The notes under the pieces are model-generated. The model worked only from the letters and a program-made list of their open reading frames with translations, did no database searches and was not told where the DNA came from. This document shows, one piece after another, positions 6,310 through 13,279 of a stretch of 19,957 bases of DNA. Each line of letters opens with the position of its first letter. Positions within the stretch are counted from its first letter, which is position 1. Source of the DNA: Nitrospinota bacterium (GTDB lineage Bacteria > UBA8248); contig WTGD01000208.1 of NCBI GenBank assembly GCA_011523725.1, forward strand, positions 1-19,957, given 5' to 3'. The position numbers and the translations under genes were made by a program.

Positions 6310-8778
6310 TTACGCGGGCGCCGGGTCTTCGCCGCCGCGCATGCGCTGCAAGACGAACACCGCGGCCAAGGCGGCGATGCCCGCGGCGTAGGAGAGATAC
6401 CTCAAATCTCCTTCCAGTGGCGTAATGAATACCACGAAATTCCCCACGGGCAGGAGGAGGCATGTCGAGCCGATGAACATCAGGGCCCGCTCCAGGCCGT
6501 TCGCATACCGGATCATGAAGTTCTCCATCCATCCGGCCCAGCCGACGATGCCGATGACGCAGGCGATGAAGGTGATGGTCACCTCGGTCCTCGTGCCGTC
6601 CAGAAGAAGCGGGGTGTAGACGAACAGGAACGGCATGATGAACAGCCACGAGGCGAGTTTCAGCGCCTGGAAGCCTGTTTTCACCGGGTCCGAGACGGCG
6701 ATGGCGCTCGCCGCGTACGCCGCCAGTGCGACCGGCGGGGTCACGGCGCTCACGACGGCCACCCAGAAGCAGATGAGGTGCGCGTGGACGGTCGGCACGC
6801 CCAGGTTGGTGAGCGCGATGACGCCGAAGATGACCAGCACCACGTAGCTCGCCGTGATGGGCAGGCCCATGCCGACGATGTAGCCGGCGATGATCACCCA
6901 GATGATGGTGAGCGGCAGGAGGCCGAAGCTGAACTCGGTCAACAGGATGGAGATGCGGCCCGACAGGTCGCTTTGCGTCGCGCAGGAGAGCAGGATGCCC
7001 AGCACGCACGCGATGCAGCCGATGACGAGCGTGTTCCGCGCGCCCGCTTCGAGCGATATCCAGGTGACCTTCACGATATCCACCAGGAGTTCCCACAGCC
7101 GCCGGAAGAGAATCGGCCCCGTCTCGTATTCGGCCTCTCCGGTTTCCGCCCGCATCGCGGTCGAGATGATTTCGGCGAGCTTCAGGACGATGAACGCCGC
7201 CACGGTCCAGAACAGGGCGTCTCCCCAGTTCATGCCGCGCAGCGTGTCCGCGAACCACGAGAACGGCGCGCCCACCGTTAATCCGAAGTAATAGGAGAAG
7301 ACGCCGAAGGCGATCGATGCGGCGAGGAACGGGCGGGCCGTCTGGTTCGCCGTGGGTATGTTGACGTTCGAGAGCAGTTCGCAGGTTTTCAGCATCACGA
7401 TGAGGCAGATGGTCTTGAAGGCCGCCAGGAACGCGGAATCGCCGATGACGAGGTAGTACACCATCACGGGGATGGGCAGCAGGAAGTGGAGGCGCGGGAT
7501 GATTCTGCTCCAGGGGGGCAGCTCCGAGGGGTCGACGCCGTGGAGTCCGCGCCGCACGGCGCGGATGAAGACCATGTAGCCCACCGAGAGATAGTAGAGA
7601 ATGGCCGGGAGCGTCGCTATCTTGACGATGTCGAAGTATGACGTTTCGGTGAGCTGCGCGACGAGAAAGGCACCGCCCGCCATGATGGGCGGCATGTAGG
7701 CCCCTCCCGTGGAGGCGGCCGCCTCCACCGCGCCCGCGAACTCGGGGCGGTAGCCCACCCGCTTCATGAGGGGGATGGTGAACGTGCCCGTCGTCACCAC
7801 GTTGGCGACGCCGCTGCCCGAGATCATGCCGAACAGCCCGCTCGACATGACGGCCGTGAGGCCGGGGCCGCCCGTCTTCTGGCCCGTCACCCGGTAGGTG
7901 GCGTCGATGAGGAATTCGCCCAGGCCCGTCTTTTCCAGGAACGCGCCCAGGACGACGAAGATGACGATATAGGTGGCGAAGACCTCGACGATGAGGCCGG
8001 TGATGCCGTCGGCCTCGAGCATCAGGAACTCGGTCACGCGGTCGAGCCCGAACCCCTCGTGGTAGAGGAGGCCCGGCGATATCTGCGCGATGGGCTTGAA
8101 GCTGTAGATCAGGAACAGGAAGCCGATGAACGGGATGACGGGGCCGATGACGCGCCTTGCGATGTCGAAACTCACCGTCGTGAGCAGCAGCGTGTATATC
8201 ACCACCGAGGCGGGCACGGGGCCGCCGATGCGCGTGGTGAGTTCGATGTTGTAGATGTTCCACCAGATGATGGGGGCGACGGCCGCTATGATGTACAGCC
8301 AGTCCGATATTGTGGGGAATTCCGATACGCGCTCTACGGTGGCTTCAAAACGGTAGAGGAACGCGCCGAACAGCGCGCCGAGAAGGGCGACCAGATAGGC
8401 TCCCCCTACCATGAACTCACCCCAGAGCACGTCGCCGAAGAAAACGCCCCAATACGCCCACAGGGCCAGGGTGGCGCACATGACGACGATGGCGAGGAAC
8501 GAGAAGATTTCATCGAGATAGGCGAAGCCCTCGCGGACGGGCCTTTGCCTGCCTTTATAGACGAGGACGCAGAGCGTGGCGGTCGCCAGGATGTAGACGC
8601 CCTTGAAGATTTCCGAACGAGGCGGTCCGAAGTATGAGATATGAACGAAGAAGTAGGAAAACGCGACGGAAATAATCGAAACCACGATGCGTGAAAAACC
8701 CCGCAGGTCGCGCGGGACGACCATTTCGTCCGATATGAGGCCGAGCTTCATCAATATGGGCAAGAGGTTTCGAAACAT
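6310..8778 (-). CDS. TRAP transporter fused permease (DctQM-type, TAXI class)
   Basis: 822 aa integral membrane protein with many hydrophobic segments. The N-terminal part (about 1-230) corresponds to the small DctQ-like subunit with extra helices, and the rest to the large DctM-like subunit. Typical DctM sequences are visible, such as GLFGMISGSGVANVVTTGTF, EAAASTGGAYMPPIMAGGAF and GMGLPITASYVV. The complex imports organic anions using an ion gradient together with a periplasmic binding protein. That partner is encoded immediately upstream at 8917-9909. The ATG at 8778 gives a conventional N-terminus for the fused family. A VOC enzyme gene follows after 28 bases. The substrate is not identifiable; TAXI systems are known for glutamate/2-oxoglutarate and other carboxylates. 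Confidence 0.93.
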   Translation of the reverse strand: MFRNLLPILMKLGLISDEMVVPRDLRGFSRIVVSIISVAFSYFFVHISYFGPPRSEIFKGVYILATATLCVLVYKGRQRPVREGFAYLDEIFSFLAIVVMCATLALWAYWGVFFGDVLWGEFMVGGAYLVALLGALFGAFLYRFEATVERVSEFPTISDWLYIIAAVAPIIWWNIYNIELTTRIGGPVPASVVIYTLLLTTVSFDIARRVIGPVIPFIGFLFLIYSFKPIAQISPGLLYHEGFGLDRVTEFLMLEADGITGLIVEVFATYIVIFVVLGAFLEKTGLGEFLIDATYRVTGQKTGGPGLTAVMSSGLFGMISGSGVANVVTTGTFTIPLMKRVGYRPEFAGAVEAAASTGGAYMPPIMAGGAFLVAQLTETSYFDIVKIATLPAILYYLSVGYMVFIRAVRRGLHGVDPSELPPWSRIIPRLHFLLPIPVMVYYLVIGDSAFLAAFKTICLIVMLKTCELLSNVNIPTANQTARPFLAASIAFGVFSYYFGLTVGAPFSWFADTLRGMNWGDALFWTVAAFIVLKLAEIISTAMRAETGEAEYETGPILFRRLWELLVDIVKVTWISLEAGARNTLVIGCIACVLGILLSCATQSDLSGRISILLTEFSFGLLPLTIIWVIIAGYIVGMGLPITASYVVLVIFGVIALTNLGVPTVHAHLICFWVAVVSAVTPPVALAAYAASAIAVSDPVKTGFQALKLASWLFIMPFLFVYTPLLLDGTRTEVTITFIACVIGIVGWAGWMENFMIRYANGLERALMFIGSTCLLLPVGNFVVFITPLEGDLRYLSYAAGIAALAAVFVLQRMRGGEDPAPA

Positions 8779-8844
8779 GGCGTCCTTACCTTGGCAGGGG
8801 CGGTCGGGCCGTCAATCCCGGGGAAAGCCGTGAAGCGAAAGAAT

Positions 8845-8884
8845 CCCGGGGAGGAGAAGATTTGCCAGGTTTCTCCTCCCCGGG
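8845..8884 (-). terminator. Strong hairpin between binding-protein and permease genes, probable attenuator
   Basis: Arms CCCGGGGAGGAGAA (8845-8858) and TTCTCCTCCCCGGG (8871-8884) pair perfectly over 14 bp with a 12-base loop. In the transcript the stem is followed only by a weak ATTCTTTCG stretch, so partial termination or mRNA stabilisation is more likely than a full stop. This arrangement fits high expression of the solute-binding protein relative to the permease. Confidence 0.65.
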
Positions 8885-8916
8885 CGCGATTTCTCGCCGG
8901 ATTATCGTTGCGAGAA

Positions 8917-9909
8917 TCAGAAGCCTTTCACGACCTCGGCGGGCACCTTCACGCCGCGTTCTTTCCAGTAGCGTGCGGCGGCGGGGTGCACCCATATCTT
9001 GTGGACCTTGAGGGCGTTGAAGTTGCCGCTCAGGTCACGCCAGTAGCGCGCCGTCTTGGTCAACTGCTTGAGGTTCTCGGGCGCGGCGATGACCTTGAGC
9101 ATGTTGTATACGGCGTCGTTGGACATCTGCTTGTGGGCGATCCACCAGACGTCGTAGGCGATGGAGCGCGCCGGTTCCTTCATTCCGCGGACTTCCTTCT
9201 GGACGGGAATGGTGATCGGCACGTAGAACTTGTGGTCGCCGGTCACCTTCTTCTGCTCGGCCTCGCTCAGGCTGATGTAGCGCACCGGCTTCTGGATGGA
9301 GAGCCGGGTGAGGGCCGGGATGGTGAACGGCGCGCCGGCGGAGCAGTACACGTCGATCTGGCGGTCGCCCAGGGCGCGGCCCGAGGCGGAGAAGCCGAGA
9401 TAACGCGGCTGGATCTTGTCGAGGATGCCGACGGCGGCGAAGATGTTCTTGCAGTTCACGTGGCTGCCCGTTCCCTGCTTGAGCAGGTTCACGCGCTTGC
9501 CGACCATGTCCTTGTAGGACTTGATGGTGCTGTCCGCCAGCACGGCGATGATCTGCGACTGCGCGCGGACGTTGGCGACGATGCGGAAGTCCTTGTTGGC
9601 GCCGTCTTTCTTGAACAGGCCGGTGCCCGTCCAGGACTGGTAGACCTGGCCGACGTGTCCCCACGAGGTGGCGAACTCGCCCAGGCTCACGCGGCGGACG
9701 TTGGCCACCGAACCGGCCGAGGGGGAATACTGGAAGTAGAACTTCCTGCCGACCTTCCTGTTGAGGAGCTGGGTTCCCGCGCTGATGGAGGGATGCCACG
9801 CGCCGCCGGAGGGGCCTCCGCCGAAGCGATAGCGCTCGGCCGCGTCCGCTGCGCCGATCGTGAACGCCACGGCTGCCGCCACTGTTGCAAAGAATGCGAA
9901 TTTCTTCAT
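8917..9909 (-). CDS. TAXI-family TRAP transporter solute-binding protein
   Basis: 330 aa secreted protein. A signal peptide (MKKFAFFATVAAAVAFTIGAADA) probably ends near residue 23. The mature start RYRFGGGPSGGAWHPSISAG is the TAXI-family signature. It would bind a small organic acid in the periplasm and pass it to the fused permease encoded downstream. The frame is open upstream to 10050, but the ATG at 9909 is chosen because it begins the signal peptide and is preceded by an AAAGGAGT ribosome site 7 bases away. The longer form would bury the signal peptide. A 14-bp hairpin separates it from the permease gene. Confidence 0.93.
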   Translation of the reverse strand: MKKFAFFATVAAAVAFTIGAADAAERYRFGGGPSGGAWHPSISAGTQLLNRKVGRKFYFQYSPSAGSVANVRRVSLGEFATSWGHVGQVYQSWTGTGLFKKDGANKDFRIVANVRAQSQIIAVLADSTIKSYKDMVGKRVNLLKQGTGSHVNCKNIFAAVGILDKIQPRYLGFSASGRALGDRQIDVYCSAGAPFTIPALTRLSIQKPVRYISLSEAEQKKVTGDHKFYVPITIPVQKEVRGMKEPARSIAYDVWWIAHKQMSNDAVYNMLKVIAAPENLKQLTKTARYWRDLSGNFNALKVHKIWVHPAAARYWKERGVKVPAEVVKGF

Positions 9910-10159
9910 TACGGACTCCTTTTCATGGTGAAAACATGCACGAAATTTTGATGATGACGCCTCATCACCAGATGAACGCTTGGGATTATTGAGAATTCCC
10001 CGTGAACTCAAGTCCTCCGCTTTCCGGTATTCTCCGCCCCTTATGCGCAAAGGCAGGGGGGCGCTTTTTCTTGCGCTGACGAGATGGCCTCATTATCTCC
10101 GCTGAAAACTCCATGTCAAGGCCTGTGGCCACCCGCGCGGCGGAAGAGTGGGAGGCTCA

Positions 10160-10201
10160 TCCATCCTTCGATACGCCCCTTGCGGGGCTGCTCGGGATGA
10201 G
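10160..10201. repeat. Dispersed-repeat-like hairpin
   Basis: A GCCCC-TTGC-GGGGC hairpin (10175-10188) is nested between CATCC and GGATG ends, within CCATCCTTCGATACGCCCC and GGGCTGCTCGGGATGA. This two-level layout resembles short dispersed intergenic repeats. Only one copy was found in the window, so calling it a repeat rests on its form. Confidence 0.4.
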
Positions 10202-10269
10202 GCGGGGGAGAGGTTCTTTCCGGCGTTCCCCGGCATGACGAACAAAACCGCGCCGGCTCATTTATTGCA

Positions 10270-10291
10270 GGGGCGGTTCGCGAACCGCCCC
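10270..10291. repeat. Perfect 22-bp palindrome, copy of the GGGGCGGTTCG family
   Basis: The arm GGGGCGGTTCG is followed directly by its reverse complement with no loop. The same core is present at 17903-17930, where the palindrome is 28 bp because both flanks carry GTA/TAC. Here only the right flank (CTAC) is conserved; the left reads TTGCAG. Confidence 0.8.
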
Positions 10292-10500
10292 TACGAATCT
10301 CACCCTGCGTAGCGGTCGAAAGTAAAACGCGACTGAGGAAGGAGCGGTTGCCTCCCGCCGCCACGCTCGAAAGGCGACTCCTGCAGAGAGAGCATTTTCC
10401 CCTGATGTGTGATAAGGAATAGGGACTCAGACGGAACCCTTTGATTCATTTTCGAGAGAACAGCGAGGCGCCTGGCGCCCCAATTCGATGGGAGAAGAAG

Positions 10501-11481
10501 ATGAAGGCGATACACGTGCATGAATTCGGCGATCCCGAGGTGATGGTTCTGGAAGACGCGGCGGACCCGACGCCCGGTGCGGGCCAGATACTGGTGGACG
10601 TGAAGGCGGCGGGGGTGAACCCGGTGGACACCACCTTCCGCTCGGGCGCGCACCCGCTCTCGAAGAGCCTGGCCCTGCCCTGGACGCCCGGCGTCGACGC
10701 GGCGGGCGACGTGCTGGCCGTCGGCGAGGGCGTGAGCGGCTTCGCACCCGGCGACAGGGTTTTCGGCGCGGCGGTGAGCGGTTCTTACGCCGAGAAGGCG
10801 CTCTTGAGTTCCCTCCGCACGGCGAAACTCCCGGGCAACCTCTCCTACGAGGAGGGCGCGTCCCTCCCGGTGGTCTTGTACACGGCGTATTACGCGCTGA
10901 TATACAAGGCGCAGCTCAAGGCGGGCGAGACGGTGCTCATCCACGCGGGCGCGGGCGGCGTGGGCTGCATGGGGATCCAGATCGCCAAGGCGGCCGGGGC
11001 GCGCGTCATCACGACGGTGAGTTCCGAGGAAAAAGCAGCGTTTTGCCGCGAGTTCGGCGCAGATGTGGTCGTGAACTACCGCGAGGAGGATTTCGCCGAG
11101 CGCTGCCTGGCCGAGACCGACGGGCGCGGGGTGGATTCGGTGATCGAGATGGTGGCGGTGGAGAACTTCGGCGACGACTGCCGGGCGGTGAAGAAATACG
11201 GCTGCATCGTCGTGCTCGGGGCGGGCACCGGCAAGAACCCGGTGGGTTCGGTGAACTATCCGCCGTTTTATTCCAAGGACATCGACGTGCGGGGGTTGAG
11301 CCTGTTCAATTCCGACCCCGTATTCCCGGAGATGATTCGTCAGCTGGACCTGATGCTGGCAGACGGCAGGGTGCGCGCCTCGGTGGGGGAGACGATGCCG
11401 CTCGGGGAGGCTCCTCGCGCCCACGACTTGCTGATGACCGGGAAAATCTTCGGGAAAATCGTTTTGACGATGGGCGGCTAG
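10501..11481 (+). CDS. Zinc-independent MDR reductase (quinone oxidoreductase-like)
   Basis: 326 aa medium-chain dehydrogenase/reductase. The GroES-like N-terminal domain shows AAGVNPVDTTFRSG near 36-49. The NADPH-binding Rossmann domain shows HAGAGGVGCMGIQIAKAAGA from about 148. No zinc-binding cysteine/histidine set is present, so it belongs with the quinone oxidoreductases and enoyl/crotonyl reductase-like proteins, reducing an activated C=C bond or a quinone with NADPH. The frame opens at 10441, but the ATG at 10501 has GGAGAAG directly upstream and starts the family alignment (MKAIHVHEFGDPEVM). It is the first gene of a plus-strand cluster with a thioesterase and a CoA-transferase, so a CoA-ester or carbonyl substrate is plausible but unproven. 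Confidence 0.9.
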   Translation: MKAIHVHEFGDPEVMVLEDAADPTPGAGQILVDVKAAGVNPVDTTFRSGAHPLSKSLALPWTPGVDAAGDVLAVGEGVSGFAPGDRVFGAAVSGSYAEKALLSSLRTAKLPGNLSYEEGASLPVVLYTAYYALIYKAQLKAGETVLIHAGAGGVGCMGIQIAKAAGARVITTVSSEEKAAFCREFGADVVVNYREEDFAERCLAETDGRGVDSVIEMVAVENFGDDCRAVKKYGCIVVLGAGTGKNPVGSVNYPPFYSKDIDVRGLSLFNSDPVFPEMIRQLDLMLADGRVRASVGETMPLGEAPRAHDLLMTGKIFGKIVLTMGG

Positions 11482-11515
11482 CCGCCGCCGGATTGCGGCC
11501 ATCGGGTGAACCCAG

Positions 11516-11932
11516 ATGAGTGAAAATGCGATTCAACCGGGGCTTGCGGAGACGTATTCCGTCGTCGTGGCGGACGAGCACGTGCCCGTGCACCTGCGCG
11601 GCACGAACGCCGAGGTGGTGGCGACGCCGGAACTGGTGCGCTTCATGGAAAAAGCCGCCATGGATGCTCTCGAAAAACATCTCGCGCCCGACCAGACGAG
11701 CGTGGGGACGAAGGTATCGCTCACCCACATGGCGGGAACGCCCAAGGGGATGCGGGTGGAGGTGCGGGCGCGGCTCATCGAGCGTGATCGCAGGCGATGC
11801 GTCTTCGAGGTGGAGATTCATGACGAGGTGGAACTCGTCGCCCGGGGTACGAACGAGCGCTTCATCGTCCCCCGCGAGCGCAGGAACGAGAAACTGATGC
11901 GGAAGATTGAAGAAGCAAATAAACGACAATAA
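11516..11932 (+). CDS. FlK-like hotdog-fold acyl-CoA thioesterase
   Basis: 138 aa single-domain hotdog protein. Thr37, Glu45 and His71 have exactly the spacing (8 and 26 residues) of the catalytic Thr42/Glu50/His76 of Streptomyces cattleya fluoroacetyl-CoA thioesterase FlK. Gly64 and Arg115 match its Gly69 and Arg120. The lid phenylalanines 33 and 36 of FlK are Arg28 and Asn31 here, so fluoroacetyl-CoA specificity is not expected. It probably hydrolyses a small acyl-CoA in the cytoplasm. It begins 34 bases after the reductase stop, with only a weak ribosome site, and is followed 46 bases later by a CoA-transferase gene. Functional partnership with that transferase is inference. Confidence 0.82.
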   Translation: MSENAIQPGLAETYSVVVADEHVPVHLRGTNAEVVATPELVRFMEKAAMDALEKHLAPDQTSVGTKVSLTHMAGTPKGMRVEVRARLIERDRRRCVFEVEIHDEVELVARGTNERFIVPRERRNEKLMRKIEEANKRQ

Positions 11933-11934
11933 AT

Positions 11935-11959
11935 CAATAGTATATTGAGTTTATCTCAA
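11935..11959 (+). promoter_or_regulatory. AT-rich leader with two small hairpins before the CoA-transferase gene
   Basis: CAATA-gta-TATTG (11935-11947) overlaps TTGAG-tttat-CTCAA (11945-11959); the two share TTG, so they are mutually exclusive. The stretch is strikingly AT-rich for this window and lies directly before the TTG-start gene. It could tune translation or be an internal control site. Confidence 0.3.
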
Positions 11960-11978
11960 GTAAATATCGAGGAATAGA

Positions 11979-13151
11979 TTGGACGGACTGGAAGGAATTC
12001 GGGTGCTGGACCTCACGCATTACGTGGCGGGTCCGTTCTGCACGCTGATGATGGGGGACGCGGGCGCGGACGTGGTGAAGCTCGAGCCGCCCGAGGGTGA
12101 CCGCGTGCGGAATTTCCCCTCCTCCTTCGCCGGAGAGAGCAGGCTCTTTCTGGGCTTGAACCGCAGCAAGCGAAGCCTCGCCGTGAACCTGCGGGCGGAG
12201 CAGGGCAGAGAACTCGCCAAAAAGCTCGCCGCGCAGATGGACGTGTTCGTGGAGGGCTATCGTCCCGGCGCGATTGAGAAATTCGGGCTCGGCGCGGACG
12301 ACCTGATGCGCGAAAACCCCCGGCTCATCTACCTCTCGGTCTCCGCCTACGGGCAGGGAGGCCCGCTGCGCGAGCGTCGCGGTATCGACCCCATCATCCA
12401 GACCACGGCGGGCATTCCCGCCGAACAGGGCGGGAGCGGCGCGCCGGAACTCGTGCAGGGTTCTTTCGTGGATTACATGACGGGCGCGCTCGCCTACGGC
12501 GCGGTTATGATGGCGCTTTACGCCCGCGAGCGCACCGGCGAGGGCCAACGCGTCGACGCATCGCTCCTGGGCGGGGCGACGGCCATGCAGTTCGGCCGCC
12601 TCTTGTGGGCGAGCGACTCGGAACCCGTCTCGGACGTGGTGGACGCCCTGAACGACCGCATCGCCCGCGTTTATGAGGTTTCAGACGGCCACATCTATCT
12701 CTATATGGACGTGGACGGTTTCTGGGAGAAATCCTCCGAAATTCTCGGATTGCCCGAACTGCTCGAAGAGGAGGCCTGGCGGACTTTCCGGGGGAGGCAC
12801 GAGGCGCGCGAGGAAATCATCCCCATCGTGCAGAGGGTGTTGCTCACCGCTGCCGGGGAGGAATGGGTGCGCAGGTTCGAGGGCGAGGGCGTGCCCTGCG
12901 CGCGCGTGAGGAAGCCCACCGATCTGTATGAGGACCCCCAGATGAAGGCGATGGGCTATCTCGCGCAAGCCGAGCATCCCGAATACGGCGTTTTGCGGCT
13001 GGGCGGCATCCCGGTCAAGTTCGACAAGACGCCTTCTTCCGTGAGGAGGCCGCCGCCGGTGCTGGGCCAGCATACAGACGAGGTGCTGGCGGAACTCGGC
13101 TTGTCAGTCGAGGAGATAGCCGATCTCCGGAGGGGGGACGTCGTCCGCTAG
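11979..13151 (+). CDS. CaiB/BaiF family III CoA-transferase
   Basis: 390 aa, the usual length for formyl-CoA/succinyl-CoA:acid CoA-transferases and carnitine CoA-transferase. Family features are LEGIRVLDLTHYVAGPF at the start, LGLNRSKRSLAVNL near 58-71, and Asp165 (GSFVDYMTGA) at the position of the catalytic aspartate of formyl-CoA transferase. It moves CoA between carboxylic acids, activating a substrate for degradation. The start codon is TTG at 11979 with GAGGA five bases upstream; the protein would otherwise lose its conserved N-terminus. Together with the reductase and thioesterase genes it suggests a pathway through CoA esters. Donor and acceptor are not predictable. Confidence 0.93.
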   Translation: MDGLEGIRVLDLTHYVAGPFCTLMMGDAGADVVKLEPPEGDRVRNFPSSFAGESRLFLGLNRSKRSLAVNLRAEQGRELAKKLAAQMDVFVEGYRPGAIEKFGLGADDLMRENPRLIYLSVSAYGQGGPLRERRGIDPIIQTTAGIPAEQGGSGAPELVQGSFVDYMTGALAYGAVMMALYARERTGEGQRVDASLLGGATAMQFGRLLWASDSEPVSDVVDALNDRIARVYEVSDGHIYLYMDVDGFWEKSSEILGLPELLEEEAWRTFRGRHEAREEIIPIVQRVLLTAAGEEWVRRFEGEGVPCARVRKPTDLYEDPQMKAMGYLAQAEHPEYGVLRLGGIPVKFDKTPSSVRRPPPVLGQHTDEVLAELGLSVEEIADLRRGDVVR

Positions 13152-13162
13152 CGGATTTTTTT
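13144..13162 (+). terminator. Short hairpin plus T-run at the CoA-transferase stop codon
   Basis: TCCGCTAGCGGA (13144-13155) is a perfect palindrome that includes the stop codon and is followed by seven T. The stem is only 4-5 bp with a tiny loop, so it would be weak. If active, it separates the hydrolase gene, which starts at 13280 after a 128-base gap, from the upstream operon. Confidence 0.4.
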
Positions 13163-13201
13163 GATTTGGTTGATTGACCGGAGAATGTACGCCCGCATAG
13201 C

Positions 13202-13214
13202 ATTCCGCCGGAAT
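13202..13214. promoter_or_regulatory. Palindrome upstream of the alpha/beta hydrolase gene
   Basis: ATTCCG-C-CGGAAT is a perfect inverted repeat 65 bases before the hydrolase start, followed by a second one, GGAAA-A-TTTCC (13225-13235). These could be regulator sites or 5'-leader hairpins. No promoter motif was clear. Confidence 0.25.
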
Positions 13215-13279
13215 CCGAAAGACAGGAAAATTTCCCGGCGAAACTTCTTTTGCCATTTTTATCAAACGTGGAGAGGAAA

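Larger units (their letters stand above)
9910..10500. other. Divergent intergenic region of 591 bases with palindromes and repeat fragments
   Basis: This lies between the divergently transcribed binding-protein gene and the MDR reductase gene and must hold both promoters. No unambiguous -35/-10 pair was recognised. Near the binding-protein gene there are two inverted repeats: TTTTCA-TGG-TGAAAA at 9920-9934, and GATGATGA-CGCC-TCATCACC (one mismatch) at 9950-9969. GCGCAA/TTGCGC arms lie at 10045-10050 and 10071-10076. The middle has two repeat-type hairpins, listed separately. A GGCGCC-T-GGCGCC palindrome (10467-10479) lies in the leader of the reductase gene. No credible protein-coding gene was found. 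Confidence 0.6.

Noticed and set aside
6278..8263. Long 661-codon open frame on the minus strand overlapping the TRAP permease
   Set aside because: It is rich in Arg, His and Pro with no recognisable domain, whereas the other frame encodes a clear TRAP permease; it is a GC-bias shadow.
11516..11932. Fluoroacetate-resistance locus (FlK-like thioesterase with citrate synthase and aconitase nearby)
   Set aside because: The FlK lid phenylalanines are absent, no fluorinase or dehalogenase-type gene is seen, and the citrate synthase operon is over 5 kb away on the other strand.
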